A stretch of 31,100 nucleotides of DNA from Penium margaritaceum. Lineage: Eukaryota; Streptophyta; Zygnematophyceae; Desmidiales; Peniaceae. Both the position numbers and the translations under genes were made by a program. The stretch lies in contig SZWC01000566.1 of assembly GCA_023375785.1 (NCBI GenBank), forward strand, positions 24,876 to 55,975. Direction: 5' to 3'. This document shows, in pieces, positions 20,970 through 29,310 of this stretch (within the stretch, counting starts at the first letter, position 1; each line of letters begins with the position of its first letter). Below the pieces are notes generated by a model, which did not search any database, was not told where the DNA came from, and saw only the letters and a list, made by a program, of their open reading frames with translations.

Positions 20970-21300
20970 TGTAACGGATTCGACAAAATTCTTGGCCGAC
21001 TAGGCCAAAACCGCAATGCCTTATGGTCTCCGACCCTGAAGCCATCCCGTCTCACCGTCCACAGTCCCAGTTGACCCTGTTCGAGCCACGTGGCTCCTTC
21101 AACCGGTCGGCGTGGCACTGCCACACTACACTCCCCCCACTAGGAAAGAGAGCCGCCTCGGCATCTCCAGTATTCCCAATGTGGTATTTCAACCCTGGAG
21201 CTTTGATACCAATGTAACGGATTCGACGGAATCCTTGGCCGACTAGGCCAAAATAGCGGTTTTGGCCTAGTCGGCCAAGGATTCCATCCAATCTGCTATA
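20970..21300 (-). mobile_element. TRIM-like mini-retrotransposon with rearranged 5' LTR
   Basis: On the minus strand a short terminal repeat ends ...CCGTTACA at 21213. It is followed within 2 bases by GGTATCAAAGCTCC, close to the initiator-Met tRNA PBS. Only 82 bp later a polypurine tract (AGTGGGGGGAG) precedes a second repeat of 161 bp (21130 to 20970), which starts TGTAGTG and ends CCGTTACA. A tiny interior holding only a PBS and polypurine tract defines TRIMs. The 5' copy keeps only about 41 bp of LTR end (21213-21253). It then runs into an inverted copy of itself (21260-21300). No clean target duplication was found. Confidence 0.65.
21228..21285. repeat. Perfect 26-bp hairpin
   Basis: The arms 21228-21253 and 21260-21285 are exact reverse complements, with a 6-base loop (tagcgg). 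With mismatches the pairing extends to 21213-21300. The arm contains ttggccgactaggccaa, itself nearly palindromic. Confidence 0.95.
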
Positions 21301-22344
21301 CTAGTGGACGATGGGAAGGCAACGAGAATATTCCACGAAAAACATAACTTTGAAAACCTCGACATGATTTTATGTTCCGCTTCCTTCATGGAAAGGTTTC
21401 AACAATGACTGTCGATCGTATTATAGAAAAATATGCACACAACGTAAAGGTCGTTTTTGTCAAAAATTCGCAACATCGGAAATGTTTCGTTCCTGACATA
21501 CACGAATCCATAACCTCTATGCGTGGACATTTATGTTCTTATACCTCAGAATCAGCGTAAAATTGTGAGGTCCAAGACCTCAAGATTTTTGCGCTGATCG
21601 GCCCAGGGCATTCAAGCCACCTGCCTCGACTTTCGATGTTCCTTTTCAGAAGGTTCTAAATACTTCGATCATTTTCCAGAATGGTCACAAGAGTATCACG
21701 AACTACATCAATGTTTTGATATTGTTCGGTCGACTTCTCGATGGCCCTAGACCTCTCTAAAGCCACACCTCAAATCAACATCGCGACTTCTCAGCGAAGC
21801 TTCTCGAAGCAGCCACTGACGGCGCAACTTCACACGCGAAACTTGGCTCGAACGTCGAGGACTCAACATATGCCTCATTCTGATTGTTGGCTTTGTGTAT
21901 ATGTGCTCGACGCACTCCATACTTGTTATGGAAGTACACTTATTAACGAATATGAACTATCCAATATCCTAATTCCTTGAATATTCTACTGTCTCGCACC
22001 CCATCCTTGTGAAGTACCTACGTTCCGCTCGGCATAGCAGGAACAAAGCGAAAAACATACTTTGAGTTTGCATCTTGGAAAACGTATGAGCATAGTAGAG
22101 ACAAATTTGAATATCAAGGGCACTTTGAGAATAAAGTTTTTGATTGAGGTTGAATACGAATGAATTCCGAAAGTGGATGCTACTTGAAAATGATCCTAGA
22201 AATGGGGGTCGCTTTCATGAAGATTAAAATTAGGGTGAAATAGCTCGGATACCCAGACTACGCTTAGTATAAAGCTGGCATGCCCGCGAGTCTAAAATAT
22301 GACATGGCATATCAAAGTCTTAAAAGAAAGGAACGAGGTGTCCG
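21301..22344. other. No recognisable feature
   Basis: Unique-looking AT-leaning DNA. Frames at 21372-21560 (+) and 21741-21980 (+) are short and match nothing I know. Confidence 0.45.
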
Positions 22345-22407
22345 ACCCTCGCTCGCCATGCTTGATCAACAAAATGCTTCGCTGATCGAGCATGGCGACG
22401 AGGGTCA
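22345..22407. repeat. Hairpin, about 25-bp arms
   Basis: Left arm from 22345 (gaccctcgctcgccatgc) and right arm 22383-22407 (ending gcatggcgacgagggtc) pair with a one-base bulge and one or two mismatches around a loop of about 13 bases. Confidence 0.85.
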
Positions 22408-22495
22408 TGTGACCATCGCACGATTGCGACCGTCACTCCCTCGCAATATCGCGATGGAGCGATGACCCTTATATCTTCGTTTTGGTTTTCAAAGC

Positions 22496-22589
22496 GCAAA
22501 CCCCCTATTACGATTTAAGGTCTTATATGTTTTGTGCGGGCGGATCTCGTGCAAAACATAAAACCCTACATCGTAATAAGGGGGTTTGC
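22496..22589. repeat. Long imperfect hairpin related to the one near 1 kb
   Basis: Arms of about 40 bases (22496-22537 and 22551-22589) are inverted copies with a few mismatches and gaps. They begin gcaaacccccta and end aagggggtttgc. The loop region ggatctcgtgcaaaa matches the interior of the 978-1115 hairpin. Confidence 0.8.
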
Positions 22590-22775
22590 ACATTGCAATA
22601 AAAATAAAGATAAGCTTAATAGCCATATCGCGATCGAGCGAAAACGACCATTTCAAAATTTCAACTCTTTTTTCATGGCACACAAACCACCCCCGGTTTG
22701 CATGACAAATAATTTCAAACCCAACCCCTAACTACATTCGGGGTTGAGGGTTTCATTTTTTCCACGGGCATCTAT

Positions 22776-22799
22776 TGGGCCCCGCGACAGCGGGGCCCA
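22776..22799. repeat. GC-rich 10-bp stem-loop
   Basis: tgggccccgc, loop gaca, gcggggccca: a perfect stem. It stands alone, without a T-run that would suggest a terminator. Confidence 0.8.
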
Positions 22800-23461
22800 G
22801 CAGATTCCCTTTCAACGCATAGGATTTTCCCGGATCTCCGATGCAAGCCCTACACAAACCCCTCCCTTGAACAATCACAAACACCTCAAGAGATGGGTTT
22901 TCGAGGAGCATGATGACAACAGCATTCCGACACTGCATTTCATGCAACAACGGCATAGCATTTGCGTGAGTTTTTTTTGGATATGTGGCTCCTATTTTTT
23001 ACCTGTGGATATAGCAGATTCAAAGCTCAAACGTACTGGGCATGCTGCTGTAAATTTAGTATGTGCGGGCAGGCCAGTATTAAATTTGGACATGGTGGGT
23101 ATCTAGTCTGTCGGTCCTTTCAAATACAGGGGTTCAGGTCCGTCAGAGGCAGTGCCTTTTTGGTCCACAGGACCAGCAGCTGCGATGTGCAGCGCCGGAA
23201 GCAGCGGCAGTGGCATCGGCGATGCCGTCAGCAATTGCGCCACTTGCGCTACGTCTTCTCCATCGGCAGAGGTAGCGCCAATAGCAGATGGATTCGATGC
23301 TGGCAGCTGGACACGAACTTTCCATGTATGTCGATGACGATGTGATGTACACGGCAAGTTGTTTGTTCTACGGCTGTCGGTCCGGGCGAGCGGAGAACAG
23401 CAGCGGCAGCTGCACCGGCATTGGCAGCCCAATGAAGGCGTAACACGAGTGGGAGCATCAT

Positions 23462-23462
<1 letters not shown>
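22800..23462. other. No firm gene
   Basis: Open frames on both strands (22744-23106 +, 22962-23345 +, 23103-23981 -) overlap. The long minus frame owes its length to the simple repeats that follow. No motif is recognised. Confidence 0.4.
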
Positions 23463-23467
<5 letters not shown>

Positions 23468-23509
<42 letters not shown>

Positions 23510-23520
23510 CAGGAGCAGGA
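23468..23520. repeat. (AGC)n trinucleotide repeat with interrupted GGAGCA tail
   Basis: About 12 uninterrupted AGC units from 23470, then aggagc units. The following DNA to 23570 keeps the trinucleotide character (gcagcagcggcag, ggcggcggcgg). Confidence 0.95.
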
Positions 23521-23782
23521 GAATCAGCAGCAGCGGCAGTAGCAACGGCGGCGGCGGCGGCTGTTGTAGGAGCACTGGCAGTATCATCGCCGTTGATTGA
23601 CAGCATCCTGTTCCAAAACGTTGTGGGGGACAGGTGTGAGTGCCTTGAACTCAACTTGGAGAGCGTGCAAGAGCAAGAACGAGAGCACGAGAGATGAGCA
23701 TGAGCGCACGAGAGGTGGTGGGGGGCATGCTGCGTTGGGTGCAGAGCGTGCTCGTGCGTGAGCTGGTGAAGGAGGGAGACTC

Positions 23783-23931
23783 GGTGAGTGAGTGAGTGAG
23801 TGAGTGAGAGTGAGTGAGTGAGTGAGTGAGTGAGTGAGTGAGTGAGTGAGTGAGTGAGTGAATGAGTGAGTGAGTGAGTGAGTGAGTGAGTGAGTGAGTG
23901 AGTGAGGGAGTGAGTGAGTGAGTGAGTGAGT
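23783..23931. repeat. (GAGT)n tetranucleotide array
   Basis: About 36 units of GAGT with rare variants (gagagt near 23807, gaatgagt near 23861, gaggga near 23906). The minus-strand frame through it encodes Leu-Thr-His-Ser repeats and is not a gene. Confidence 0.96.
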
Positions 23932-24112
23932 TCTTGGTAGTCAGTTGTGGAATAGTCAGTAGTCGAATTCAACTCGCCCACATTGTTTCGTCCTCTATCT
24001 TTCTGGAGGCATTTTTCAAGCGGCGATGGTTTTGGTGTGCTTGAACGACATGTTCCACGGCCGAGTAAGGACTTGACGCAAGTTAGTGAGAGAGTGAGGA
24101 AGAGATCTCCAC

Positions 24113-24635
24113 CAATGTTGGCATAAGGCGCGCCCTAATTATTTACAAGGCGTTTAAGGCGTCCAAATAAGGCAAAACACCATATCTGGACGCCTTAAAC
24201 GCCTCTTTTGTGGCACACATGTCAGAAATTTTTGAAAAAAAACATGGTTGTGTTCAGAATGACCTGCTGAGTATAGTTCACATGTCAGATCCTTGAGGAA
24301 AAATTCTCCTGATTTTTACCTGCCAAAAAAGTTGCATTCTTGGGGCATTCCCACCCAAAACCACTTCCATGGTCTAAGCATGCTGCAGCTTGCACCTTGT
24401 TTGTACTGTGGCTTACAGTGTACAATGTGACACATAAGAAGACGCCATAGTAGTTTTAACCTCAGATTCGTGCACAACTTTAAATGTACTATTTTTCTAT
24501 ATTTTTTAAGATTCATTTTGACAACCTTTTTTTTCAACAAACCTAAGGGCGCGGCCTAATCATTTATAAGGTGTGCCTTATGTGGAGAAAACGCCTTACG
24601 CCTTTCCATATAAGGCGTCCGCCTTGCCAACACTG
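24113..24635. mobile_element. hAT-type MITE, 523 bp
   Basis: The 8-bp direct repeat atctccac flanks the element exactly at 24105-24112 and 24636-24643. The left terminus is CAATGTTGGCATAAGGCG; the right terminus, read inward on the minus strand, is CAGTGTTGGCAAGGCG. These form terminal inverted repeats with the CA-start typical of hAT elements. Subterminal regions carry many copies of aaggcg or cgcctt in both orientations, the usual transposase-binding arrangement. There is no transposase gene; the 74-codon frame at 24316-24540 (-) is not recognisable. It therefore depends on an autonomous hAT elsewhere. Confidence 0.85.
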
Positions 24636-24754
24636 ATCTCCACTCCCTGTGGCGGAAGCAACATGGGCCGTGCACCAGAGCGTGGCGCTGCTAGCGGCAG
24701 TGAATCGCACTGTGGTAGCAGTTTTCTACTGCAGAGCAAACTGGGGCAAGTGCA

Positions 24755-25060
24755 CATTCACTTGCACTTGCACTTGCACATGCACATGCACATGCACATG
24801 CACGTGCACATGCATATGCACATTCACATGCACATGAACGTGCACATGTACATGCACATGCCTATGCACATGCACATGCACATGCGCATGCGCATGCAAG
24901 CACACGTGCACATGCACATGAATATGCACTTGCACGTGCAAATGCACATGCGCAAGTGCATGCACAAACACAAACACGTGCACATACACATACGCAGGCA
25001 CAGGGACATGGACATGCACGTGCCCATGCACATACACGTGCACGTACCCTGTCACTGACC
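24755..25060. repeat. (CACATG)n hexanucleotide array
   Basis: About 50 degenerate units of cacatg, cacgtg, cacttg and similar. Open frames here encode His-Met or Val-His alternation and are products of the array. Confidence 0.95.
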
Positions 25061-25102
25061 GTGCACATGCATGCGTGCGTGCATGCATTCTGAAATAGCT
25101 GC

Positions 25103-25270
25103 CATGCCACACATCCAATGCTGTGCGACACATCCGATGCCATGCCACACATCCAATGCTATGCGACACATCCGATGCCATGCCACACATCCAATGCTAT
25201 GCGACACATCCGATGCCATGCCACACATCCAATGCTATGCGACACATCCGATGCCATGCCACACATGGAA
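25103..25270. repeat. 38-bp tandem repeat, 4.4 copies
   Basis: Units start at 25103, 25141, 25179, 25217 and (partial) 25255. Each unit is two related 19-bp halves, one with catgccacacatccaatgc and the other with gcgacacatccgatgc. Confidence 0.95.
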
Positions 25271-25374
25271 TGCAGGTGTGCCATATCTTCTGCGGACGAG
25301 GAGAGGACGCGCCTCTGTGGCTAGAAGCATGCATAAGACGGTACACTGGCATTGGTGGGTGGTGGTGTGGTGCT

Positions 25375-25660
25375 AGTGTGCTGGTCTGTTGTCTGTGTCT
25401 AGACGCATATGCATCATTGTGTGTGTATACTGACGTTGGTGGGTGGTGGTGTGGTGGTAGTGTGCTGGTCTGTTGTCTGTGTCTAGACGCATATGCATCA
25501 TTGTGTGTGTATACTGACGTTGGTGGGTGGTGGTGTGGTGGTAGTGTGCTGGTCTGTTGTCTGTGTCTAGACGCATATGCATCATTGTGTGTGTATACTG
25601 ACGTTGGTGGGTGATGGTGTGGTGGTAGTGTGCTGGTCTGTTGTCTGTCTCTAGACACAC
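25375..25660. repeat. 84-bp tandem repeat, over 3 copies
   Basis: The word ctggtctgttgtctgtgtct starts at 25381, 25465 and 25549, and a variant at 25633, exactly 84 bp apart. Since 84 is a multiple of three, frames stay open on both strands without implying a gene. Confidence 0.96.
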
Positions 25661-26245
25661 ATGCATCATCATTTGCATCATCATATGCATCATCATTTGC
25701 ATCATCACATGCATCATCATATGCATCATCATATGCATCATCATATGCATCATCATATGCATCATCATATGCATCATCATATACATCATCATGTGCATCA
25801 TCATATGCATCATCATATGCATCATCATGTGCATCATCATATGCATCATCATATGCATCATCATATACATCATCATATGCATCATCATGTGCATCATCAT
25901 ATACATCATCATATGCATCATCATATGCATCATCACATGCATCATCACATGCATCATCATATGCATCATCATATGCATCATCATATGCATCATCATATGC
26001 ATCATCATATGCATCATCATATGCATCATCATATGCATCATCATATGCATCATCATATGCATCATCATATGCATCATCATATGCATCATCATATGCATCA
26101 TCATATGCATCATCATATGCATCATCATATACATCATCATATACATCATCATATGCATCATCATGTGCATCATCATATACATCATCATATGCATCATCAT
26201 ATGCATCATCACATGCATCATCATATGCATCATCATATGCATCAT
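25661..26245. repeat. 12-bp array (atgcatcatcat)n, about 48 copies
   Basis: A 585-bp array of gcatcatcatat with point variants (tacatcatcat, cacatgcatcat, gtgcatcatcat). Variants recur in the same order, for example around 25790-25930 and 26120-26220, suggesting block duplication. Frames of about 200-290 codons here are translations of the array. Confidence 0.97.
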
Positions 26246-26261
26246 TGTGTGTATATACTGA

Positions 26262-26490
26262 CGTTGATGGGTGGTGTTGTTGTTTATGGCGTGACGTGCA
26301 CTGGCTTTGATGGGTGGTAGGTGGTGTTGTTGTTTATGGCTTGACGTGCACTGGCTTTGATGGGTGGTAGGTGGTGTTGTTGTTTATGGCTTGACGTGCA
26401 CTGGCTTTGATGTGGTGTTGTTGTTTATGGCTTGACGTGCACTGGCATTGATGGGTGGTAGGTGTTGTTGGTGGTGTTGTTGTTGTGGTG
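26262..26490. repeat. 50-bp tandem repeat
   Basis: About four units containing tgttgtttatggcttgacg and cactggctttgatgggtgg. Units at about 26310 and 26360 are nearly identical; the first and last are shortened. Confidence 0.9.
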
Positions 26491-26598
26491 TTGCATCAAC
26501 GACAGTACACAGAGCAAAACGTAGCGCAGCGTCGTTGCGGGTGAGGTCTTTCCGGATTGCTGCAGCCATGGGTTAGGTCAGCAAGCGTCTAGGAATTC

Positions 26599-27013
26599 AT
26601 GGGCCACATGTCAAACACAAGCCATGCAAGTGCATGGGACGCGATGGGCCTGGAGCCCGTGCAATCGTTGCTTGTTGGGTCCATTCATGAGCTCTTTTTC
26701 CCTGTGACCTCCGGACACTTGGTCAGCAACATTCAACTCCTCGGCTCCCTTCCTGACTTCTTTCTCATTAGCAATGAACCACGCATGCTCCTCATCACCC
26801 TCCTCTTCTCTCTCGTGACACTCAATAGTGCAGACTTTCTACCATCCACACTCCAAGATGCGAGGGAAGAGTGGGCCAAATGGTGTGCAAAGCCTCTCCC
26901 ATCAAGGAGCAGTGTCGACGCTGCTGCTGCATTCAACAAAGCACCGGAAAAAACTGCTGCAGAAGCAGCAGCAGCATTCCGAGGCGTATCACCTGCCTTC
27001 TTCAACATCGACC
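26599..27013 (+). CDS. Hypothetical open frame, weak
   Basis: An ATG at 26599 opens a frame that runs without stop for about 138 codons before entering the 52-bp repeat array, where it continues only because the array is open in all frames. The encoded segment has a hydrophobic stretch and an Ala-rich stretch and matches nothing I know. A minus-strand frame (26733-27089) overlaps it. There is no promoter, splice or homology evidence, so this may be chance. Confidence 0.15.
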
Positions 27014-27014
27014 C

Positions 27015-27297
27015 GTGTCTGGTGCGTTGCTTTTCATGTGCGTCTGCTGCGTTGATTTTCACGAGTGTGTCTGGTGCGTTGCTTTTCATGTGCGTCTGCT
27101 GCGTTGATTTTCACGAGTGTGTCTGGTGCGTTGCTTTTCATGTGCGTCTGCTGCGTTGGTTTTCACGAGTGTGTCTGGTGCGTTGCTTTTCATGTGCGTC
27201 TGCTGCGTTGGTTTTCACGAGTGTGTCTGGTGCGTTGCTTTTCATGTGCGTCTGCTGCATTGATTTTCACGAGTGTGTCTGGTGCGTTGCTTTTCAC
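27015..27297. repeat. 52-bp tandem repeat, 5.4 copies
   Basis: The word gtgtctggtgcgttgctttt starts at 27015, 27067, 27119, 27171, 27223 and 27275. Units differ only by a/g in the gcgttgattt/gcgttggttt part. Because 52 is not a multiple of three, selection on a protein is unlikely. Confidence 0.97.
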
Positions 27298-27591
27298 CCG
27301 CTTTCCTCCCTCTTTCTCTTTTTCGTGTCCGTGCCGCCGCATCGGACGAAGCAGCAGCAGCAGCATCAGCAGTGTGCTGCATTTTTCCTGCCTTCGTCAT
27401 CATTGGATAGCTCCGGCCTTCTTTTCTTTCTTTCTGTCAAGGTCAGTGAAGCCACGCTTTCACTGTCCATGTCGAGCCACACCTGGGTGCGTGTGCACAC
27501 ACGCCACTGTCTCTAGCAACTTGCACACATATTTCTTGAAAACTATGCACAACAAGTTATGATTGCTTCTTCCTGTCTGGGTGCCTTCATG

Positions 27592-27880
27592 TCTGCGTGC
27601 CTGCCTGCCTGCCTGCCTGCCCACCTGCCCACCCGCCCGCCCGCTCGCCCGCCCGCCAGCCTGCCCGCCCGCCCGCCCGCACGCCTGCCTGCCCGTCCGC
27701 CCGCCTGCCCGCCCGCCCGCCCGCCAGCCTGCCCGCCCGCCCGCCCGCACGCCTGCCTGCCCGTCCGCCCGCCTGCCCGCCCGCCCGCCCGCCAGCCTGC
27801 CCGCCCGCCTGCCTGCCTGCCTGCCTGTCTGCCTGGCTGGCTGCCTGGCTGCCTCTCTGCCTGGCTGTCCGCCTGTGTGC
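27592..27880. repeat. (CCTG/CCCG)n array with 68-bp higher-order unit
   Basis: Tetranucleotides gcct, gccc, gcct run for about 290 bp. A higher-order unit of 68 bp is seen as gccagcctgcccg at 27655, 27723 and 27791. Pyrimidine plus G strand bias is strong. Confidence 0.95.
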
Positions 27881-28259
27881 CTGTGCTCAACAGTCTCAAT
27901 CGACTTGCACTGACATGTGCGGCTGGTGCTGCTGCCATCATCGCAGCACCATTCGTTTGCATGCCCTTCGTGTTTTTCTTACTGTGGCTGGTTGATGGGA
28001 AAAGCTTTTGTGTTCCCGTGGCTGGGATTGTGCTTGTGCGACTGTGGGTGATGAGGAATCAGTCAGAGCTTCACATCGACACGCTGGACGCACCAGGAGG
28101 GTTCGACGCCGTGTGCTGCTCGTCCCGCGCCTATGTGCGTGCGTGTGTGGTCGTGTGTGAGCAACCTGGCACTCTCTACTTCATCTTCTCATGCTGTCCC
28201 CTCAAGGCCCTTGTCCTCCCCTTCTCTATCCCCAGCGCGCGCACCTGTGCCCACGCACG
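27881..28259. other. No firm gene; hydrophobic open frame
   Basis: A plus-strand frame continues from the CCTG array through about 27900-28266, with a hydrophobic segment (Pro-Phe-Val-Phe-Phe-Leu-Leu-Trp-Leu near 27965) and then ends. No start of its own and no family are recognised. Confidence 0.3.
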
Positions 28260-28681
28260 CCTGTGAACCTGCGACTGCGTCTGTGCCTGTGAAACCTGCG
28301 CCTGCGCCTGTGAAGCCTGCCGCTGCGAAGCCTGCGCCTGCGAAGTGTGGGCCTGCACCTGCACCTGAACCTGCGCCTACGCCTGCAAATCCTACGCCTT
28401 TCGCCAATGAAGACGAAGGCTGTGCATGCAAAGTCTGCGCCTGCGTCTTCGACGTCTGCACCTGCTCCTGCAAAGCCTACGCTTGTTCCTTAGAAACCCG
28501 CGCCTGCGAAGGCAGCGCTCGCCCCAGAGCATTCGCCTGTGCCTGTGAAGCCTGCGCCTGCACCTGCGTAGCATGTGCCTGCACCTGCAAAGCCTGTGCC
28601 TGTGGCTGCACCTGTGAAGCCTGCGCCTGCATCTGTTCCTGCGCCTGCGCCCGCAAAGCCTGCGCAGGCTCAGGCTTCGCA
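28260..28681. repeat. CCTGCG-based minisatellite, left block
   Basis: Degenerate repeats of cctgcg, cctgca and cctgtgaag. In the plus-strand frame at about 28260-28410 they read Pro-Val-Lys-Pro-Ala-Pro-Ala repeats. The frame is lost further right. The same family returns at 29311 after the G-rich block. Confidence 0.9.
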
Positions 28682-29248
28682 GGAAGGGAGTGGGGGAGGG
28701 AGGGAGAGGAGGAGGGAGTGAGGGAGGGAGAGAGGAAGGGGGGGAGGGAGGGGGGGTGTGGGATGGAGGGAGGGAGCGAGGGAGGGAGGGAGGGAGGGAG
28801 GGAAGGAGGGGGGGGGGGGGGGGGGGGGGGGGAGAGGGGGGGGGGGGGGGGGGGGGAGGGGGGGGGGGGGGGGGGGGTGTGGGATGGAGGGAGGGAGCGA
28901 GGGAGGGAGGGAGGGAGGGAGGGAAGGAGGGGGGGGGGGGGGGGGGGGGGGGGAGAGGGGGGGGGGGGGGGGGGGGGAGGGGGGGGGGGGGGGGGGGGTG
29001 TGGGATGGAGGGAGGGAGCGAGGGAGGGAGGGAGGGAGGGAGGGAAGGAGGGGGGGGGGGGGGGGGGGGGGGGGAGAGGGGGGGGGGGGGGGGGGGGGAG
29101 GGGGGGGGGGGGGGGGGGGTGTGGGATGGAGGGAGGGAGCGAGGGAGGGAGGGAGGGAGGGAGGGAAGGAGGGGGAGTGGGGGAGGGAGGGAGGAAGGGA
29201 GGGAGGGAAGGATGGAGGGAGAGAGGGAGAGAGGGAGGGAAGGAAGGG
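28682..29248. repeat. Purine-only G-rich block with 121-bp higher-order repeat
   Basis: For about 570 bp the plus strand is almost purely G and A, with a few T and C. A unit starting tgtgggatggagggagggagcg recurs at 28757, 28878, 28999 and 29120, exactly 121 bp apart. Each of the first three units holds several G-runs of about 15-25. The block splits the CCTGCG minisatellite in two. Strong quadruplex and triplex potential is expected. Gly/Glu/Arg-rich and Pro/Ser-rich frames across it are not genes. Confidence 0.95.
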
Positions 29249-29310
29249 GGTGGTCGAGCAGAGCCTGAGTGCGGTGGGCTGGGAAGAATGGGCTTGCTTG
29301 GTTTGGGTAG

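Noticed and set aside
23103..23981. 292-codon minus-strand frame with Leu-Thr-His-Ser repeats
   Set aside because: Its length comes from the GAGT and AGC microsatellites; the rest has no motif and other frames are equally open.
25103..25660. Regular direct repeats that could suggest a CRISPR array
   Set aside because: Units are head-to-tail with no unique spacers, and the DNA context is eukaryotic transposon-rich sequence.
25641..26320. Frames of 200-290 codons encoding His-Met, Ile-Cys or Ala-Ser repeats
   Set aside because: All are translations of the 12-bp array, open in every frame because the unit is a multiple of three without stops.
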